From: Nocardioides baculatus
GTDB taxonomy: Bacteria > Actinomycetota > Actinomycetes > Propionibacteriales > Nocardioidaceae
NCBI RefSeq assembly: GCF_016735675.1
Contig: NZ_JAERSG010000004.1
Location: forward strand, 372,001-436,000
Reading direction: 5' to 3'
DNA length: 64,000 nt
Shown here in pieces: positions 20,700 through 29,158 of this stretch (the stretch's first letter is position 1; each line of letters opens with the position of its first letter). The notes below the pieces were generated by a model that saw nothing but the letters and a program-made list of their open reading frames with translations, made no database searches and was not told the origin of the DNA. The translations under genes and the position numbers were made by a program.

Positions 20700-22208
20700 G
20701 TGACCAGCGACCGCCCCGACCCCTCCCCGGGGCAGGCGCGGGAGCACGACCACGAGCCCGATCCGGGCGAGGACACCCAGCCCTACCGCGTGTCGCCACC
20801 GCCGCCGTCGGCGCCCGCCCCGGGTGCCGTACGCCGTTCGCTGTCGGGTGCCGCCAAGGGCGTGCGAGCGGCCGGACGGGGAGCCAGGGCCGCCGGCCGT
20901 GGCGCCCGCGTCGCCGGGCGCGGAGCCGGCACGGCGGGCCAGTACGCCGTCAGCCAGGCGCGGCGCGCGGCGCGGGCCGAGGGCGCCGGCGACTCGGGCC
21001 TGTCGCGCCTGATCGAGCTGCACGCCTTCAACGCCGCCGGTGACGCGGCCGTGGCGATCTCGCTGGCCGGCACCCTCTTCTTCCAGGTCCCCACGGGCGA
21101 AGCGCGCGGCCAGGTGGCCCTCTTCCTCGGGCTGACGATGCTGCCCTTCGCGATCGTGGCGCCGCTGATCGGCCCGTTCCTCGACCGCTTCAGCCACGGC
21201 CGCAGGTGGGCGGTCGGCGCGACCATGGCGATCCGCGCCTTCCTCTGCTGGGTGCTGGCCACCGCTGTGATCACCGGGTCCGCGTGGCTGTTCCCCGCCG
21301 CCCTGGGCGTCCTCGTCGCCTCCAAGGCCTACGGCGTCACCCGCGCCGCTGCCGTCCCCCGCCTGCTGCCTCCCGAGCTCACCCTGGTGAAGGCCAACGC
21401 CCGGGTCTCCCTCGCGGGCGTCGTCGGGGCGGCGATCTCGGCACCGCTGGCGATCGGGGCCTCGACCTTCGGTCCGGAGTGGTCGCTGCGCTACGGCTTC
21501 ATGGTCTTCGTGCTCGCCACCATCTGGGCGATCCGGCTGCCCGACAAGGTCGACGCCAGCCAGGGCGAGGGCGAGCTGGTGCTCACCGGGTCCACCGCGG
21601 TCTCCGCAGGCAGCCGGCGCCCGAAGACCCGGATCCCGTCAGCCGTCGCCTTCGCCCTGCGGGCCAACTGCGGACCGCGCTGGCTGTCGGGATTCCTGAC
21701 GATGTTCATGGCGTTCCTGCTGCGCGACAACCCGATCGGCGACTGGAAGCCCGAGCTGCTGCTCGGCCTCGTGATCGGCGCCGCCGGCTTCGGCAACACG
21801 CTCGGCATCGCGATCGGCTCGCTGCTGCGCAAGCTCAACCCCGCTGCCACCGTGGTGCTGGCGCTGCTGGCCGACGCGGTCGTCGTCGTGATCGCCGCGC
21901 TGTTCTACGGCCTGCTCGCCCTCGCGCTGCTCGGCCTGACGGCCGGGCTCGCACAGTCCCTCGCCAAGCTCTCGCTCGACTCCACGATCCAGCGCGACGT
22001 GCCGAGCCGGATCCAGGCGAGCGCCTTCGCCCGCTCCGACACGACACTGCAGCTCGCCTGGGTGATCGGCGGCTTCGTCGGCATCGCGATGCCGCTCAAC
22101 CCCCAGCTCGGGCTGGGCATCGCGGCAGGTGTGCTCGGCGCGTGGGCGACGTTCGTGCTGATCAGCCGGCCGGCACGCATGCGGCCGGCCGCCCCCGCGA
22201 CGACGTAG
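20700..22208 (+). CDS. MFS transporter with a basic repeat-rich N-terminus
   Basis: 502 aa from the GTG at 20700 (505 if ATG 20691 is used); the GTG sits six bases after CAAGAT, a -10-like box. The first 95 residues are hydrophilic, with AAGRGARAAGRGARVAGRG repeats giving a basic cytoplasmic tail; about 12 membrane segments follow, beginning HAFNAAGDAAVAISLAGTLF. It resembles mycobacterial Rv0876c-type MFS proteins. Substrate unknown. It diverges from DUF3027 and converges with cspB. Confidence 0.83.
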   Translation: MTSDRPDPSPGQAREHDHEPDPGEDTQPYRVSPPPPSAPAPGAVRRSLSGAAKGVRAAGRGARAAGRGARVAGRGAGTAGQYAVSQARRAARAEGAGDSGLSRLIELHAFNAAGDAAVAISLAGTLFFQVPTGEARGQVALFLGLTMLPFAIVAPLIGPFLDRFSHGRRWAVGATMAIRAFLCWVLATAVITGSAWLFPAALGVLVASKAYGVTRAAAVPRLLPPELTLVKANARVSLAGVVGAAISAPLAIGASTFGPEWSLRYGFMVFVLATIWAIRLPDKVDASQGEGELVLTGSTAVSAGSRRPKTRIPSAVAFALRANCGPRWLSGFLTMFMAFLLRDNPIGDWKPELLLGLVIGAAGFGNTLGIAIGSLLRKLNPAATVVLALLADAVVVVIAALFYGLLALALLGLTAGLAQSLAKLSLDSTIQRDVPSRIQASAFARSDTTLQLAWVIGGFVGIAMPLNPQLGLGIAAGVLGAWATFVLISRPARMRPAAPATT

Positions 22209-22214
22209 GTCGGG

Positions 22215-22610
22215 CTAGAGCTCGAGCTCGTCGGCGAGCGCGCGCAGCACCTTCGCCGTACCGCGCGCGGCGTTGCGCTCGGGGTGACGCCCGTGCCGGT
22301 AGCCCTCCTCGACGCCCTCGAGCATCTTGATGAGGTCCTCGACGATGGTGACCATCGCCTCGGGCTTCTTGCGCTGGGCGTTGCGCTGGTTGCGCGTGAC
22401 CGACGCCGGGGCGTCGATGACGCGCACCTGGAGGGCCTGGTCGCCGCGTCGGCCCTGGGCGATGCCGAACTCGACCTTGGTGCCGGCCTTCAGCGCGGGG
22501 GTGCCCTCGGGGAGCGCGTCGGAGTGGACGTAGACGTCGGGGCCGTCCTCCTGCGACAGGAAGCCGAAGCCCTTCTCCACGTCGAACCACTTCACCTTGC
22601 CACTGGGCAC
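22215..22610 (-). CDS. cspB: Cold-shock domain protein with C-terminal extension (CspB-like)
   Basis: 131 aa. Residues 1-66 form the cold-shock fold with the RNA-binding motifs GKVKWFDVEKGFGFL and DVYVHSDAL; the following 65 residues (RNQRNAQRKKPEAMVTIVEDLIKML onward) are an extension found in actinobacterial CspB. The GTG at 22610 is preferred over a farther ATG because the fold begins right there and GGAG lies six bases upstream. It would bind single-stranded RNA or DNA, as an RNA chaperone. Confidence 0.9.
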   Translation of the reverse strand: MPSGKVKWFDVEKGFGFLSQEDGPDVYVHSDALPEGTPALKAGTKVEFGIAQGRRGDQALQVRVIDAPASVTRNQRNAQRKKPEAMVTIVEDLIKMLEGVEEGYRHGRHPERNAARGTAKVLRALADELEL

Positions 22611-22665
22611 GGCCTTCTCCCCACCTGTTCCGTCCTCGCCGCCCGCACGTCGCGGGCGCGGCCAA

Positions 22666-22671
22666 AGGATA
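22666..22671 (-). promoter_or_regulatory. Putative -10 box for cspB
   Basis: TATCCT on the minus strand, about 55 bases before the GTG start, giving a short untranslated leader. No convincing -35 was found. The rest of the 22611-22788 gap holds only a weak -35/-10 pair for the divergent protease. Confidence 0.4.
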
Positions 22672-22788
22672 GGCGGCACCGATGGACCCCCACCAACGGG
22701 TTCCGCCCGGAGGGAGGGCTTTGTCTCCCGTCGCCCCTGCTGCGATCATGGGCGGTTCGGAGCACAGACGTACTGACGGGGCGATGAG

Positions 22789-24903
22789 GTGGGGACCGTG
22801 CGGGCACGACGCGTGGGGCGGATCGTGGGCTGCGGCCTGCTCGCGCTCGGCGTCACCCTGTCCGCCTCGAGTGTCGCGCTGGCCGAGGACGCACCCGCCG
22901 CGGGGACCTCTGCCCTCACGCTCGTCACGCTGACGGGACCCGGGACGTCGGCCGGCACCCGCGACGCGGCGGACCTCCTCGCCCGCCAGGACGCGGTGCT
23001 CGCGGCGATCGGCGCCGAGGAGCCGGTCTACCGCTGGACCACCGCCCTCAACGGGTTCGCCCTGCCCCTCTCCGAGGCCCAGCTCGCCCTCCTCGACGAC
23101 CAGCCCGGCATTGCTGTCATCGAGCCCGACGAGGTGCGACCGCTCGCCGGCCGTACGACGTCCGCGACCGTCCGCGGCGCGGCGAAGAGCCCGCGGCTCC
23201 GCGGCGGCGCCGGCGTCGTGATCGGCGTGGTCGACTCGGGCATCGCCCCGGACTCCCCCGCCTTCGCCGACGTACCCGGCCTCGGCCGCGAGCCGCAGGA
23301 GTTCACCGGCGAGTGCGCCGAGGGCGACGGATGGACCGTCGGCGACTGCACCCGCAAGGTCGTGGGCGCGCGCTGGTTCGCCGCCGGGTTCGGCACCGAC
23401 CGGGTCCGGTCGTCGGAGTCGCTGTCGGCGCGCGACGTGCTCGGCCACGGCACCCAGGTCTCCTCGGTCGCCGCCGGCAACGCGGGCGTCAGCGTCCGGG
23501 TCGACGGGCGCGATGCCGGCAGCTTCGGCGGCGTCGCACCGCAGGCCCGGATCGCCGCCTACAAGGCCTGCTGGGGCGCACCCGACCCCGCCGACGACGG
23601 CTGCTCGACCGCCGACGTCGTGTCGGCGGTCGACGCCGCGGTCGCCGACCACGTCGACGTCCTCAACCTCGCGCTCGCCGGCGGCAACGGCATCGACACC
23701 CTCCAGCGGGCGCTCCTCGGCGCCGCGGAGGCCGACATCGTCGTGGTCGGTGCGGCCGGCAACTCCGGCCGGACGTCGTACGCCGCCCACGCCTCGCCGT
23801 GGGTGACCACCGTCGGCTCGGCCGTCGGCCGGATGTCGCGCGCCGTGCTCACCGGCCCGGGCGGACGCACCTTCAGCGGCGGCGGCAGGCCCGCGGCGGT
23901 CCGCGGACGCACCGTGCTCGCGCAGGATGCCGCGGCACCGGGCGTCTCCCGGCGCGCGGCCGGTCAGTGCCGCCGCGACTCGCTCGACTCGCGCAAGGTC
24001 GCACGCCGCATCGTGGTGTGCCGGCGCGGCGGCATCGGCCGGATCGACAAGTCGGACAGCGTCTCCCTCGCGGGTGGCCGCGCGATGGTGCTGGTCAACC
24101 TGCGTCCGGGTTCGGTCACGGCCGACTTCCACGCCGTCCCCACCGTCCACCTCTCCGCCGCCGCCGGCCGGAGCTTCAGCCGCTGGGTCGCCACGCACCC
24201 CGGCGCCCGCGTCCGGATGACGCGCGCGGGCGGCGACCCCGGCAACCGGCGTACGGCACCGTGGAGCGCCTCGGGCGACCCGCGCGGCCCCTCGGTCAAG
24301 CCCGACGCGGTCGCCGACGGCGACGCCGTCCTGGGCGCCCTGCCCGACGCGACCGGCCGCACGTGGGGCGTCTTCAGCGGCAGCTCCGCGGCCGCTGCGC
24401 ACGCGAGCGGGCTCGCAGCGCTGGTGCTGGCGAAGCACGACTGGTCGGCCGCCGTCGTCCGCTCGCTCGTCGCGGGGTCGGCGCGTCCGCTCCGCGGCTC
24501 GTCGGTGCTGGCCCAGGGGGCCGGCGCGCTGCCGAGCCGGGCACCGACGGCACACCTCGCGCTCGACGTGCCGGCGCGCGCCTGGCGCCGCGCCCTGCGT
24601 CAGCACACGCTCGCCGACCTCAACACCGGCTCGCTCCTGCTCACCGCGCGCCGCGGCACCGCCACGCGCACCCTGACCAACGTCGGCACCCGGCCGGAGT
24701 ACTTCTCGGTCACCGCGCGTGGCTTCACCGCCCACCGCGTCAGCATCCGGCCCCTCGCCGTACGCCTCGCGCCGGGGCAGTCGGCCCGCTTCACCGTCAC
24801 CGTGACCGGCCCGACCACGCCCGGCGGCCTCGACGACGGCGAGCTCGTGTGGCTCGGCGCCCGCGGCGGGGTCACCCGCGTGCCGGTCGCCCTCACCCGC
24901 TGA
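22789..24903 (+). CDS. Secreted subtilisin-like serine protease (S8)
   Basis: 704 aa. A signal peptide (hydrophobic run to about residue 32) leads into an inhibitor-like prodomain (NGFALPLSEAQLALLDDQPGI near 89-109). The catalytic Asp149 (VVDSGI), His220 (GHGTQVSS), oxyanion Asn325 (AAGNSG) and Ser533 are in order. A protease-associated-type insert fills about 370-460 and a fibronectin III-like region the last 110 residues, as in plant and actinobacterial subtilases. The serine box is GSSAAAAHASG rather than the usual GTSMAAPHVAG. GTG 22789 is used; GTG 22798 is an alternative. Confidence 0.9.
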   Translation: MGTVRARRVGRIVGCGLLALGVTLSASSVALAEDAPAAGTSALTLVTLTGPGTSAGTRDAADLLARQDAVLAAIGAEEPVYRWTTALNGFALPLSEAQLALLDDQPGIAVIEPDEVRPLAGRTTSATVRGAAKSPRLRGGAGVVIGVVDSGIAPDSPAFADVPGLGREPQEFTGECAEGDGWTVGDCTRKVVGARWFAAGFGTDRVRSSESLSARDVLGHGTQVSSVAAGNAGVSVRVDGRDAGSFGGVAPQARIAAYKACWGAPDPADDGCSTADVVSAVDAAVADHVDVLNLALAGGNGIDTLQRALLGAAEADIVVVGAAGNSGRTSYAAHASPWVTTVGSAVGRMSRAVLTGPGGRTFSGGGRPAAVRGRTVLAQDAAAPGVSRRAAGQCRRDSLDSRKVARRIVVCRRGGIGRIDKSDSVSLAGGRAMVLVNLRPGSVTADFHAVPTVHLSAAAGRSFSRWVATHPGARVRMTRAGGDPGNRRTAPWSASGDPRGPSVKPDAVADGDAVLGALPDATGRTWGVFSGSSAAAAHASGLAALVLAKHDWSAAVVRSLVAGSARPLRGSSVLAQGAGALPSRAPTAHLALDVPARAWRRALRQHTLADLNTGSLLLTARRGTATRTLTNVGTRPEYFSVTARGFTAHRVSIRPLAVRLAPGQSARFTVTVTGPTTPGGLDDGELVWLGARGGVTRVPVALTR

Positions 24904-24920
24904 CCATCCCGACCGTACTG

Positions 24921-24998
24921 GGAGGGCGAGTCGGACACCTGGAGGCGGTTGCAACCCCCTCCAACAGTCGGAGTCCCCGCACGTGCGGGGACTCCGAC
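24921..24998. repeat. Intergenic palindromic repeat, copy B
   Basis: Second copy of the repeat at 17236. Here the outer palindrome is longer, 32 perfect bases at 24967-24998. It lies between the convergent protease and symporter genes, a position that suits a bidirectional terminator. Only two copies occur in this window. Confidence 0.8.
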
Positions 24999-25017
24999 AG
25001 AGGAAGAAGCGCGGGGC

Positions 25018-26388
25018 TCAGTCGCCGAGCACCCGGTCGTGGCGCAGCGAGGTCGCGCGGGTCTCCTTGGCGAAGAGCACCGAGACGATCGTGATGACCG
25101 AGGCGATGGTCATGTAGACCGCCACCTTGCCGACGTTGTCGGTGCCGTCGCTGGCCTTGCCGAGCAGGTCGATCGCGATGATCGGGGCGAGCGCACCGGC
25201 AAAGATCGACGCGAGCTGGTAGCCCACCGACGCACCGGTGTAGCGCACCGAGGTGCCGAAGAGCTCGGAGAAGAACGCCGCCTGCGGGGAGTACATCAGG
25301 GCGTGCAGGACCAGGCCGACGCAGATCGCGAGGATGATCTTGCCCTCGGAGCGCGAGGCGATCAGGTCGAAGAACACCCACGACCAGGCGGCGACGCCGA
25401 CGGCGCCGGCGAGGTAGAGCGGGCGACGGCCGACCCGGTCGCTGAGGGCGCCGACGAGCGGGATGGTCACGAAGTGCACGACCGAGCCGATGAGCAGCGC
25501 CTTGAGGATGAGCGGCTTGTCGTCGGCGGTTCCGGCGTAGAGCGTGAGGAACGAGATCGAGATGATCGTGAAGAGGTAGTAGGAGATGTTCTCCGCCATC
25601 CGCATGCCCATCGCCACGAGGACCTCGCGGGGGTACTTGCGGAAGACCTCGAGGATCGGCAGGTGCGCGGTCTTCTTGGTCGCGAGCTCGGCCTTGGCGT
25701 CGGCGAAGACCGGCGACTCCTCGATCGAGAGGCGGACCCAGAGGCCCACGCCGACCAGGACGGCGCTCAGCAGGAACGGGATGCGCCAGCCCCACGACTC
25801 GAAGGCCGCGTCGGACTGCACGGCGGCGAGCACCCAGAGGACACCGGTCGCGAGCAGGTTGCCGAGCGCCACGCCGGCCTGCGGCCACGAGGACCAGAAG
25901 CCGCGCTGCGAGTCGTCGCCGTGCTCGGCGGCCATCAGCACCGCGCCGCCCCACTCGCCACCGACGGCGAAGCCCTGGAGCAGGCGGCAGAGGAGCAGGA
26001 GCAGCGGCGCTGCGACGCCGATGGAGGCGTAGGTCGGCAGGAGGCCGATCGCGAAGGTCGCCACACCCATCAGGAAGAGCGAGAAGACAAGCATCTTCTT
26101 GCGGCCGACCCGGTCGCCGAAGTGACCGAAGACGACGCCGCCGAGGGGGCGCGCGACGAAGCCGAGGGCGTACGTGCCGAAGGCCAGGAGGGTCGCGGTG
26201 GCGGGCTCGCTCTCGGGGAAGAACAGCGTGCCGAAGACGAGTGCCGCGGCGGAGCCGTAGAGGAAGAAGTCGTACCACTCGACGGCGGTGCCGATGAGGG
26301 ACGCGAAGACGACCTTGACGATGTTGGTCCGCTCGGGCGGTGCGCCCGGCGCGCCGGTCCCGGTCGTGGTGGAGGTGTCGGTGGTCAT
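25018..26388 (-). CDS. MFS metabolite:H+ symporter (MHS family)
   Basis: 456 aa transporter of the MHS group that includes ShiA, KgtP and ProP. GTAVEWYDFFLYGSAAALVF, DRVGRKKMLVFSL and the loop RLLQGFAVGGEWGGAVLMAAEH are diagnostic. The ATG at 26388 has GAAAGG eight bases upstream; longer frames have no family similarity. It lies 62 bases after the 3-hydroxybutyrate dehydrogenase gene on the same strand, so uptake of 3-hydroxybutyrate or a related hydroxy acid is a reasonable inference. Confidence 0.88.
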   Translation of the reverse strand: MTTDTSTTTGTGAPGAPPERTNIVKVVFASLIGTAVEWYDFFLYGSAAALVFGTLFFPESEPATATLLAFGTYALGFVARPLGGVVFGHFGDRVGRKKMLVFSLFLMGVATFAIGLLPTYASIGVAAPLLLLLCRLLQGFAVGGEWGGAVLMAAEHGDDSQRGFWSSWPQAGVALGNLLATGVLWVLAAVQSDAAFESWGWRIPFLLSAVLVGVGLWVRLSIEESPVFADAKAELATKKTAHLPILEVFRKYPREVLVAMGMRMAENISYYLFTIISISFLTLYAGTADDKPLILKALLIGSVVHFVTIPLVGALSDRVGRRPLYLAGAVGVAAWSWVFFDLIASRSEGKIILAICVGLVLHALMYSPQAAFFSELFGTSVRYTGASVGYQLASIFAGALAPIIAIDLLGKASDGTDNVGKVAVYMTIASVITIVSVLFAKETRATSLRHDRVLGD

Positions 26389-26450
26389 GAACGTGCCTTT
26401 CATCGGGGAGTGCGGTGCGAGGGGTGGTCGGAGGTGGTCGGAGGTGCGCG

Positions 26451-27197
26451 TCAGGCGGCGGTCCAGCCGCCGTCCAGGAGCAGGGACGAGCCGGTCATCG
26501 AGGTCGCGCTCGGGCCGCAGAGGAAGGCCACCGCCTCGGCGACCTCCTCCGGCTCGACGAGCCGGCGCACCGGAGTACGGGCCAGGAGGACGGTGTCGAG
26601 GACCTCGTCCTCGGCGATCCCGTGGCTGCGGGCCTGGTCGGCGAGCTGGCCCTCGACGAGCGGCGTACGGACGTAACCGGGACACACGGTGTTGCTGGTG
26701 ACGCCCTTGTCCGCGGCCTCGAGGGCGAGGACCTTGGAGAGGCCCTCGAGCCCGTGCTTGGCGCTCACGTAGGCCGACTTGTAGGCCGAGGCCCGGTGCC
26801 CGTGCACGCTGGACACGTGGACGAGCCGGCCCCAGCCGCGGGCGTACATGCCGGGCAGGAACCGGCGGGCGAGCAGGAACGGGGCGTGCAGCATCAGCGC
26901 GTGGATGGTGCGGAACTGCGCGGGGTCGAAGTCCTCGACCGGCGCGACGTGCTGGATGCCGGCGTTGTTGACGAGGACGTCGACGTCGAGGTCGAGCGCC
27001 GCGATGGCGGCCTCGTCGGTGAGGTCGACGACGTGCGCAGTGCCGTGGACCTGGGCCGCGACCTTGGCCACGCCCTCCTCGTCACGGTCGAGCAGGTGGA
27101 CGTCGGCGCCGCCCTCGGCGAGCCGCGTCGCGACCGCCGCACCGATACCGCTGGCGGCGCCGGTCACGAGCGCCCGTCGTCCGTGGAAGGAGGTCAT
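26451..27197 (-). CDS. 3-hydroxybutyrate dehydrogenase (SDR family)
   Basis: 248 aa short-chain dehydrogenase. The cofactor motif TGAASGIG is at residues 12-19, NNAG at 77-80, and the catalytic Ser130, Tyr143 and Lys147 are in VSSVHGHRASAYKSAYVSAK. The SSVHG and AYKSAY stretches and the ending LLLDGGWTAA match NAD-dependent D-3-hydroxybutyrate dehydrogenase, which makes acetoacetate. The ATG lies six bases after TACGTT, so the mRNA is probably leaderless. It is followed by a symporter gene and preceded by a GAF-PucR regulator. Confidence 0.87.
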   Translation of the reverse strand: MTSFHGRRALVTGAASGIGAAVATRLAEGGADVHLLDRDEEGVAKVAAQVHGTAHVVDLTDEAAIAALDLDVDVLVNNAGIQHVAPVEDFDPAQFRTIHALMLHAPFLLARRFLPGMYARGWGRLVHVSSVHGHRASAYKSAYVSAKHGLEGLSKVLALEAADKGVTSNTVCPGYVRTPLVEGQLADQARSHGIAEDEVLDTVLLARTPVRRLVEPEEVAEAVAFLCGPSATSMTGSSLLLDGGWTAA

Positions 27198-27203
27198 GGC
27201 CTC

Positions 27204-27209
27204 AACGTA
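27204..27209 (-). promoter_or_regulatory. Putative -10 box of the 3-hydroxybutyrate dehydrogenase operon
   Basis: TACGTT on the minus strand followed by six bases and the ATG. Two inverted repeats lie just upstream of it. Confidence 0.55.
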
Positions 27210-27232
27210 GGGACCCCCGTGACGTACGGCAC

Positions 27233-27249
27233 ATGGCCTCAACGGCCAT
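27233..27249. promoter_or_regulatory. Inverted repeat, putative activator site
   Basis: ATGGCC, five bases, GGCCAT: perfect arms centred about 44 bases before the predicted transcription start of the 3-hydroxybutyrate dehydrogenase gene, a typical activator position. Confidence 0.45.
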
Positions 27250-27263
27250 ACTTGGGTGCGCGA

Positions 27264-27282
27264 CATGTGGCACGGCCACATG
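27264..27282. promoter_or_regulatory. Inverted repeat, putative activator site or terminator
   Basis: CATGTGGC, ACG, GCCACATG: perfect eight-base arms centred about 76 bases before the predicted start. It shares the GGCC/CACATGG core with the neighbour at 27233. It also lies ten bases past the regulator's stop, so a terminator role is possible. Confidence 0.45.
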
Positions 27283-27291
27283 GAGAGCGGG

Positions 27292-29124
27292 TCAGGCGTC
27301 CCGCAACCGCGCCAGCCGGAGGGCGAGCTGGAGGTCGAGGGAACGGGCGGGCTCGCGCCACCCGTCGCCCAGCAGCTCGCCGATCCGCTCCAGCCGCTGG
27401 GTGACCGTGTTGGGGTGGACGTGCAGGGCCGACGCCGTCTCCTTGAGCCGCCCGCCGCTGGCGAACCACTCCTCGAGGGTGTCGACCAGCCCGGTCCCGC
27501 GCCGCTCGTCCCACTCGCGCACCGGACCGATCATCGTGTCGACGAAGGCCGCGACGTGCTCGGGGTCGTTGTCGCCGAGCAGCAGCCGTGCGACGCCCAG
27601 GCCCGCCGGGTCGCTCACCTCCCCCAGGCGGCCGAGCCGCAGCAGGGTGTCGAGGCACCGGCGCGCCTCCGCGTGCGCGGCGACCAGCCGGTCGTCCAGG
27701 GTGTCGTCCGTGGCCGCGACGCCGACCGTCGCCCGTCCGCCTGCGGCAGCGATCGCGGCCTGGAGGTCCGCGCCGAGCCGCCGCGGGTCGTCGCCCGGCA
27801 CCACCGCGACGACCACACCGCGGTGCTCGCCGGCCAATCCCGACATCCGGCGGGCCAGGCCGACAGCCGCCCGACCGGCGCGGTGCGGGTCGGCGCCGTC
27901 GACCGCCGCGGCGGCCACCACGAGCGGTCCGTCGAGGCTCGCGCTGTGACGGCGTACGCGGTCGCGGAGCCGGTCGCGCGATCCGTCGCCGGGCTCGAGC
28001 AGGTCGGCCAGGAGCTGCCCGCCGAGTCGCTCCTCGGCGTCGGTGACCGAGCGCGCGAAGAGGAGGACGAGGGCGGTGACGAGTGCACCGCGCTCGAGCG
28101 TACGGCGGCCGGCGAGGTCGAGCGCGTCGTCGCGTCGGACCACCAGGGTGGCGACGTGCTCGGTGCCGGCGCGCGCCGCCGCGACCAGCCCGCCGTCGAT
28201 CGCCACCGACCGACCCGAGGTGACGGCACCCGCGACCGCGTCGGTCCACGCGAGGCCGGGGTCCTCCCCCGCCTCCAGCTCGCCGGTCGGCGTCCAGATC
28301 GAGACGGCCGCGTCGAGCACGCCGGACAGCACCTCGGCCACCTCGGCCACGCCCCCGCCGCCGATGAGGAGGTCGGTGAGCCGGTCGTGCGCGAGTGCCG
28401 CGGCGTCGACGGCCTCGGTGTGGCGGGTCAGCGAGCGGTTGGCCTCGTCGAGCTCGGCGAACAGCCGGGCGTTCTCGAGCGCGACGACGGCGTGGGCGGC
28501 GAACGACGTCAGCAGGCTCACCTCGGCCTGCGGGAAGCGGCGTACGGACCGGTGCACCGCGAGCAGCGCGCCGATGACCACGCCGTCGAGGACCAGCGGG
28601 ACCCCGAGGATCGCGCGGATCTGCTCGCCCGCCACGGCCTCGTCGATCCAGCCCTTGTGCACGAAGCGGTCGTCGGTGGCGTAGTCCTCGGTGAAGTAGG
28701 CCGCACCCGTCTGCGCGACGAGGCCCAGCAGGCCGGTGCCGAGCGGGAGCCGGAGGTTCTGGAACTCGCGGGTCAGGGCGCCGTCGGTCACCTTCATGAA
28801 CGACGCACCGGAGGCCGCGTCGTTGAGCGAGAGGTAGGTCATGTCGCAGTGCAGCAGCTGGCGGGCACGCCGCACGATGGCCGCGAGGATCGTGTCGACG
28901 TCGCGGATCGCGGTGAGGTCGGACGCCGTCTCGTAGAGCGCGGACAGCTCGGCCTCGCGCGAGCGCATCCGCGTGATCAGGTCGCGCAGCCGGAGGGCGA
29001 CGTCGTACTCCGCGCGGAGGGCGGCGGCCTCGGCGGCACCGAGGCCGCGCTCGGCGTGCGCGAGGTGCTCGTCGAACGCCGCCAGCGGGGCCTCGTCGTA
29101 GAGCAGGTCGAGGAAGGACGGCAC
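27292..29124 (-). CDS. GAF-PucR family transcriptional regulator
   Basis: 610 aa. An N-terminal helical stretch leads into a GAF domain at roughly residues 60-220 (LYETASDLTAIRDVDTILAAIV, then GTGLLGLVAQTG). The C-terminus (LVDTLEEWFASGGRLKETASALHVHPNTVTQRLERIGELL) is the PucR-type helix-turn-helix of the CdaR/PucR group. GAF should bind a small ligand. The GTG lies six bases after CAGGAT. Placed immediately upstream of the 3-hydroxybutyrate dehydrogenase/symporter operon, it is the likely regulator of that operon. Confidence 0.88.
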   Translation of the reverse strand: MPSFLDLLYDEAPLAAFDEHLAHAERGLGAAEAAALRAEYDVALRLRDLITRMRSREAELSALYETASDLTAIRDVDTILAAIVRRARQLLHCDMTYLSLNDAASGASFMKVTDGALTREFQNLRLPLGTGLLGLVAQTGAAYFTEDYATDDRFVHKGWIDEAVAGEQIRAILGVPLVLDGVVIGALLAVHRSVRRFPQAEVSLLTSFAAHAVVALENARLFAELDEANRSLTRHTEAVDAAALAHDRLTDLLIGGGGVAEVAEVLSGVLDAAVSIWTPTGELEAGEDPGLAWTDAVAGAVTSGRSVAIDGGLVAAARAGTEHVATLVVRRDDALDLAGRRTLERGALVTALVLLFARSVTDAEERLGGQLLADLLEPGDGSRDRLRDRVRRHSASLDGPLVVAAAAVDGADPHRAGRAAVGLARRMSGLAGEHRGVVVAVVPGDDPRRLGADLQAAIAAAGGRATVGVAATDDTLDDRLVAAHAEARRCLDTLLRLGRLGEVSDPAGLGVARLLLGDNDPEHVAAFVDTMIGPVREWDERRGTGLVDTLEEWFASGGRLKETASALHVHPNTVTQRLERIGELLGDGWREPARSLDLQLALRLARLRDA

Positions 29125-29158
29125 GGGGCCATCCTGCCCGGGGACGGGCCTGTGCCGC

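Noticed and set aside
22611..22788. Riboswitch between cspB and the subtilase gene.
   Set aside because: I could not fit any known riboswitch core; only simple hairpins and weak promoter boxes are visible.
24967..24998. Palindrome resembling a type I-E CRISPR repeat stem (CCCCGCACGTGCGGGG).
   Set aside because: Each locus has one unit only, with no spacers and no cas genes, and the full repeat is 74 bases with another stem.
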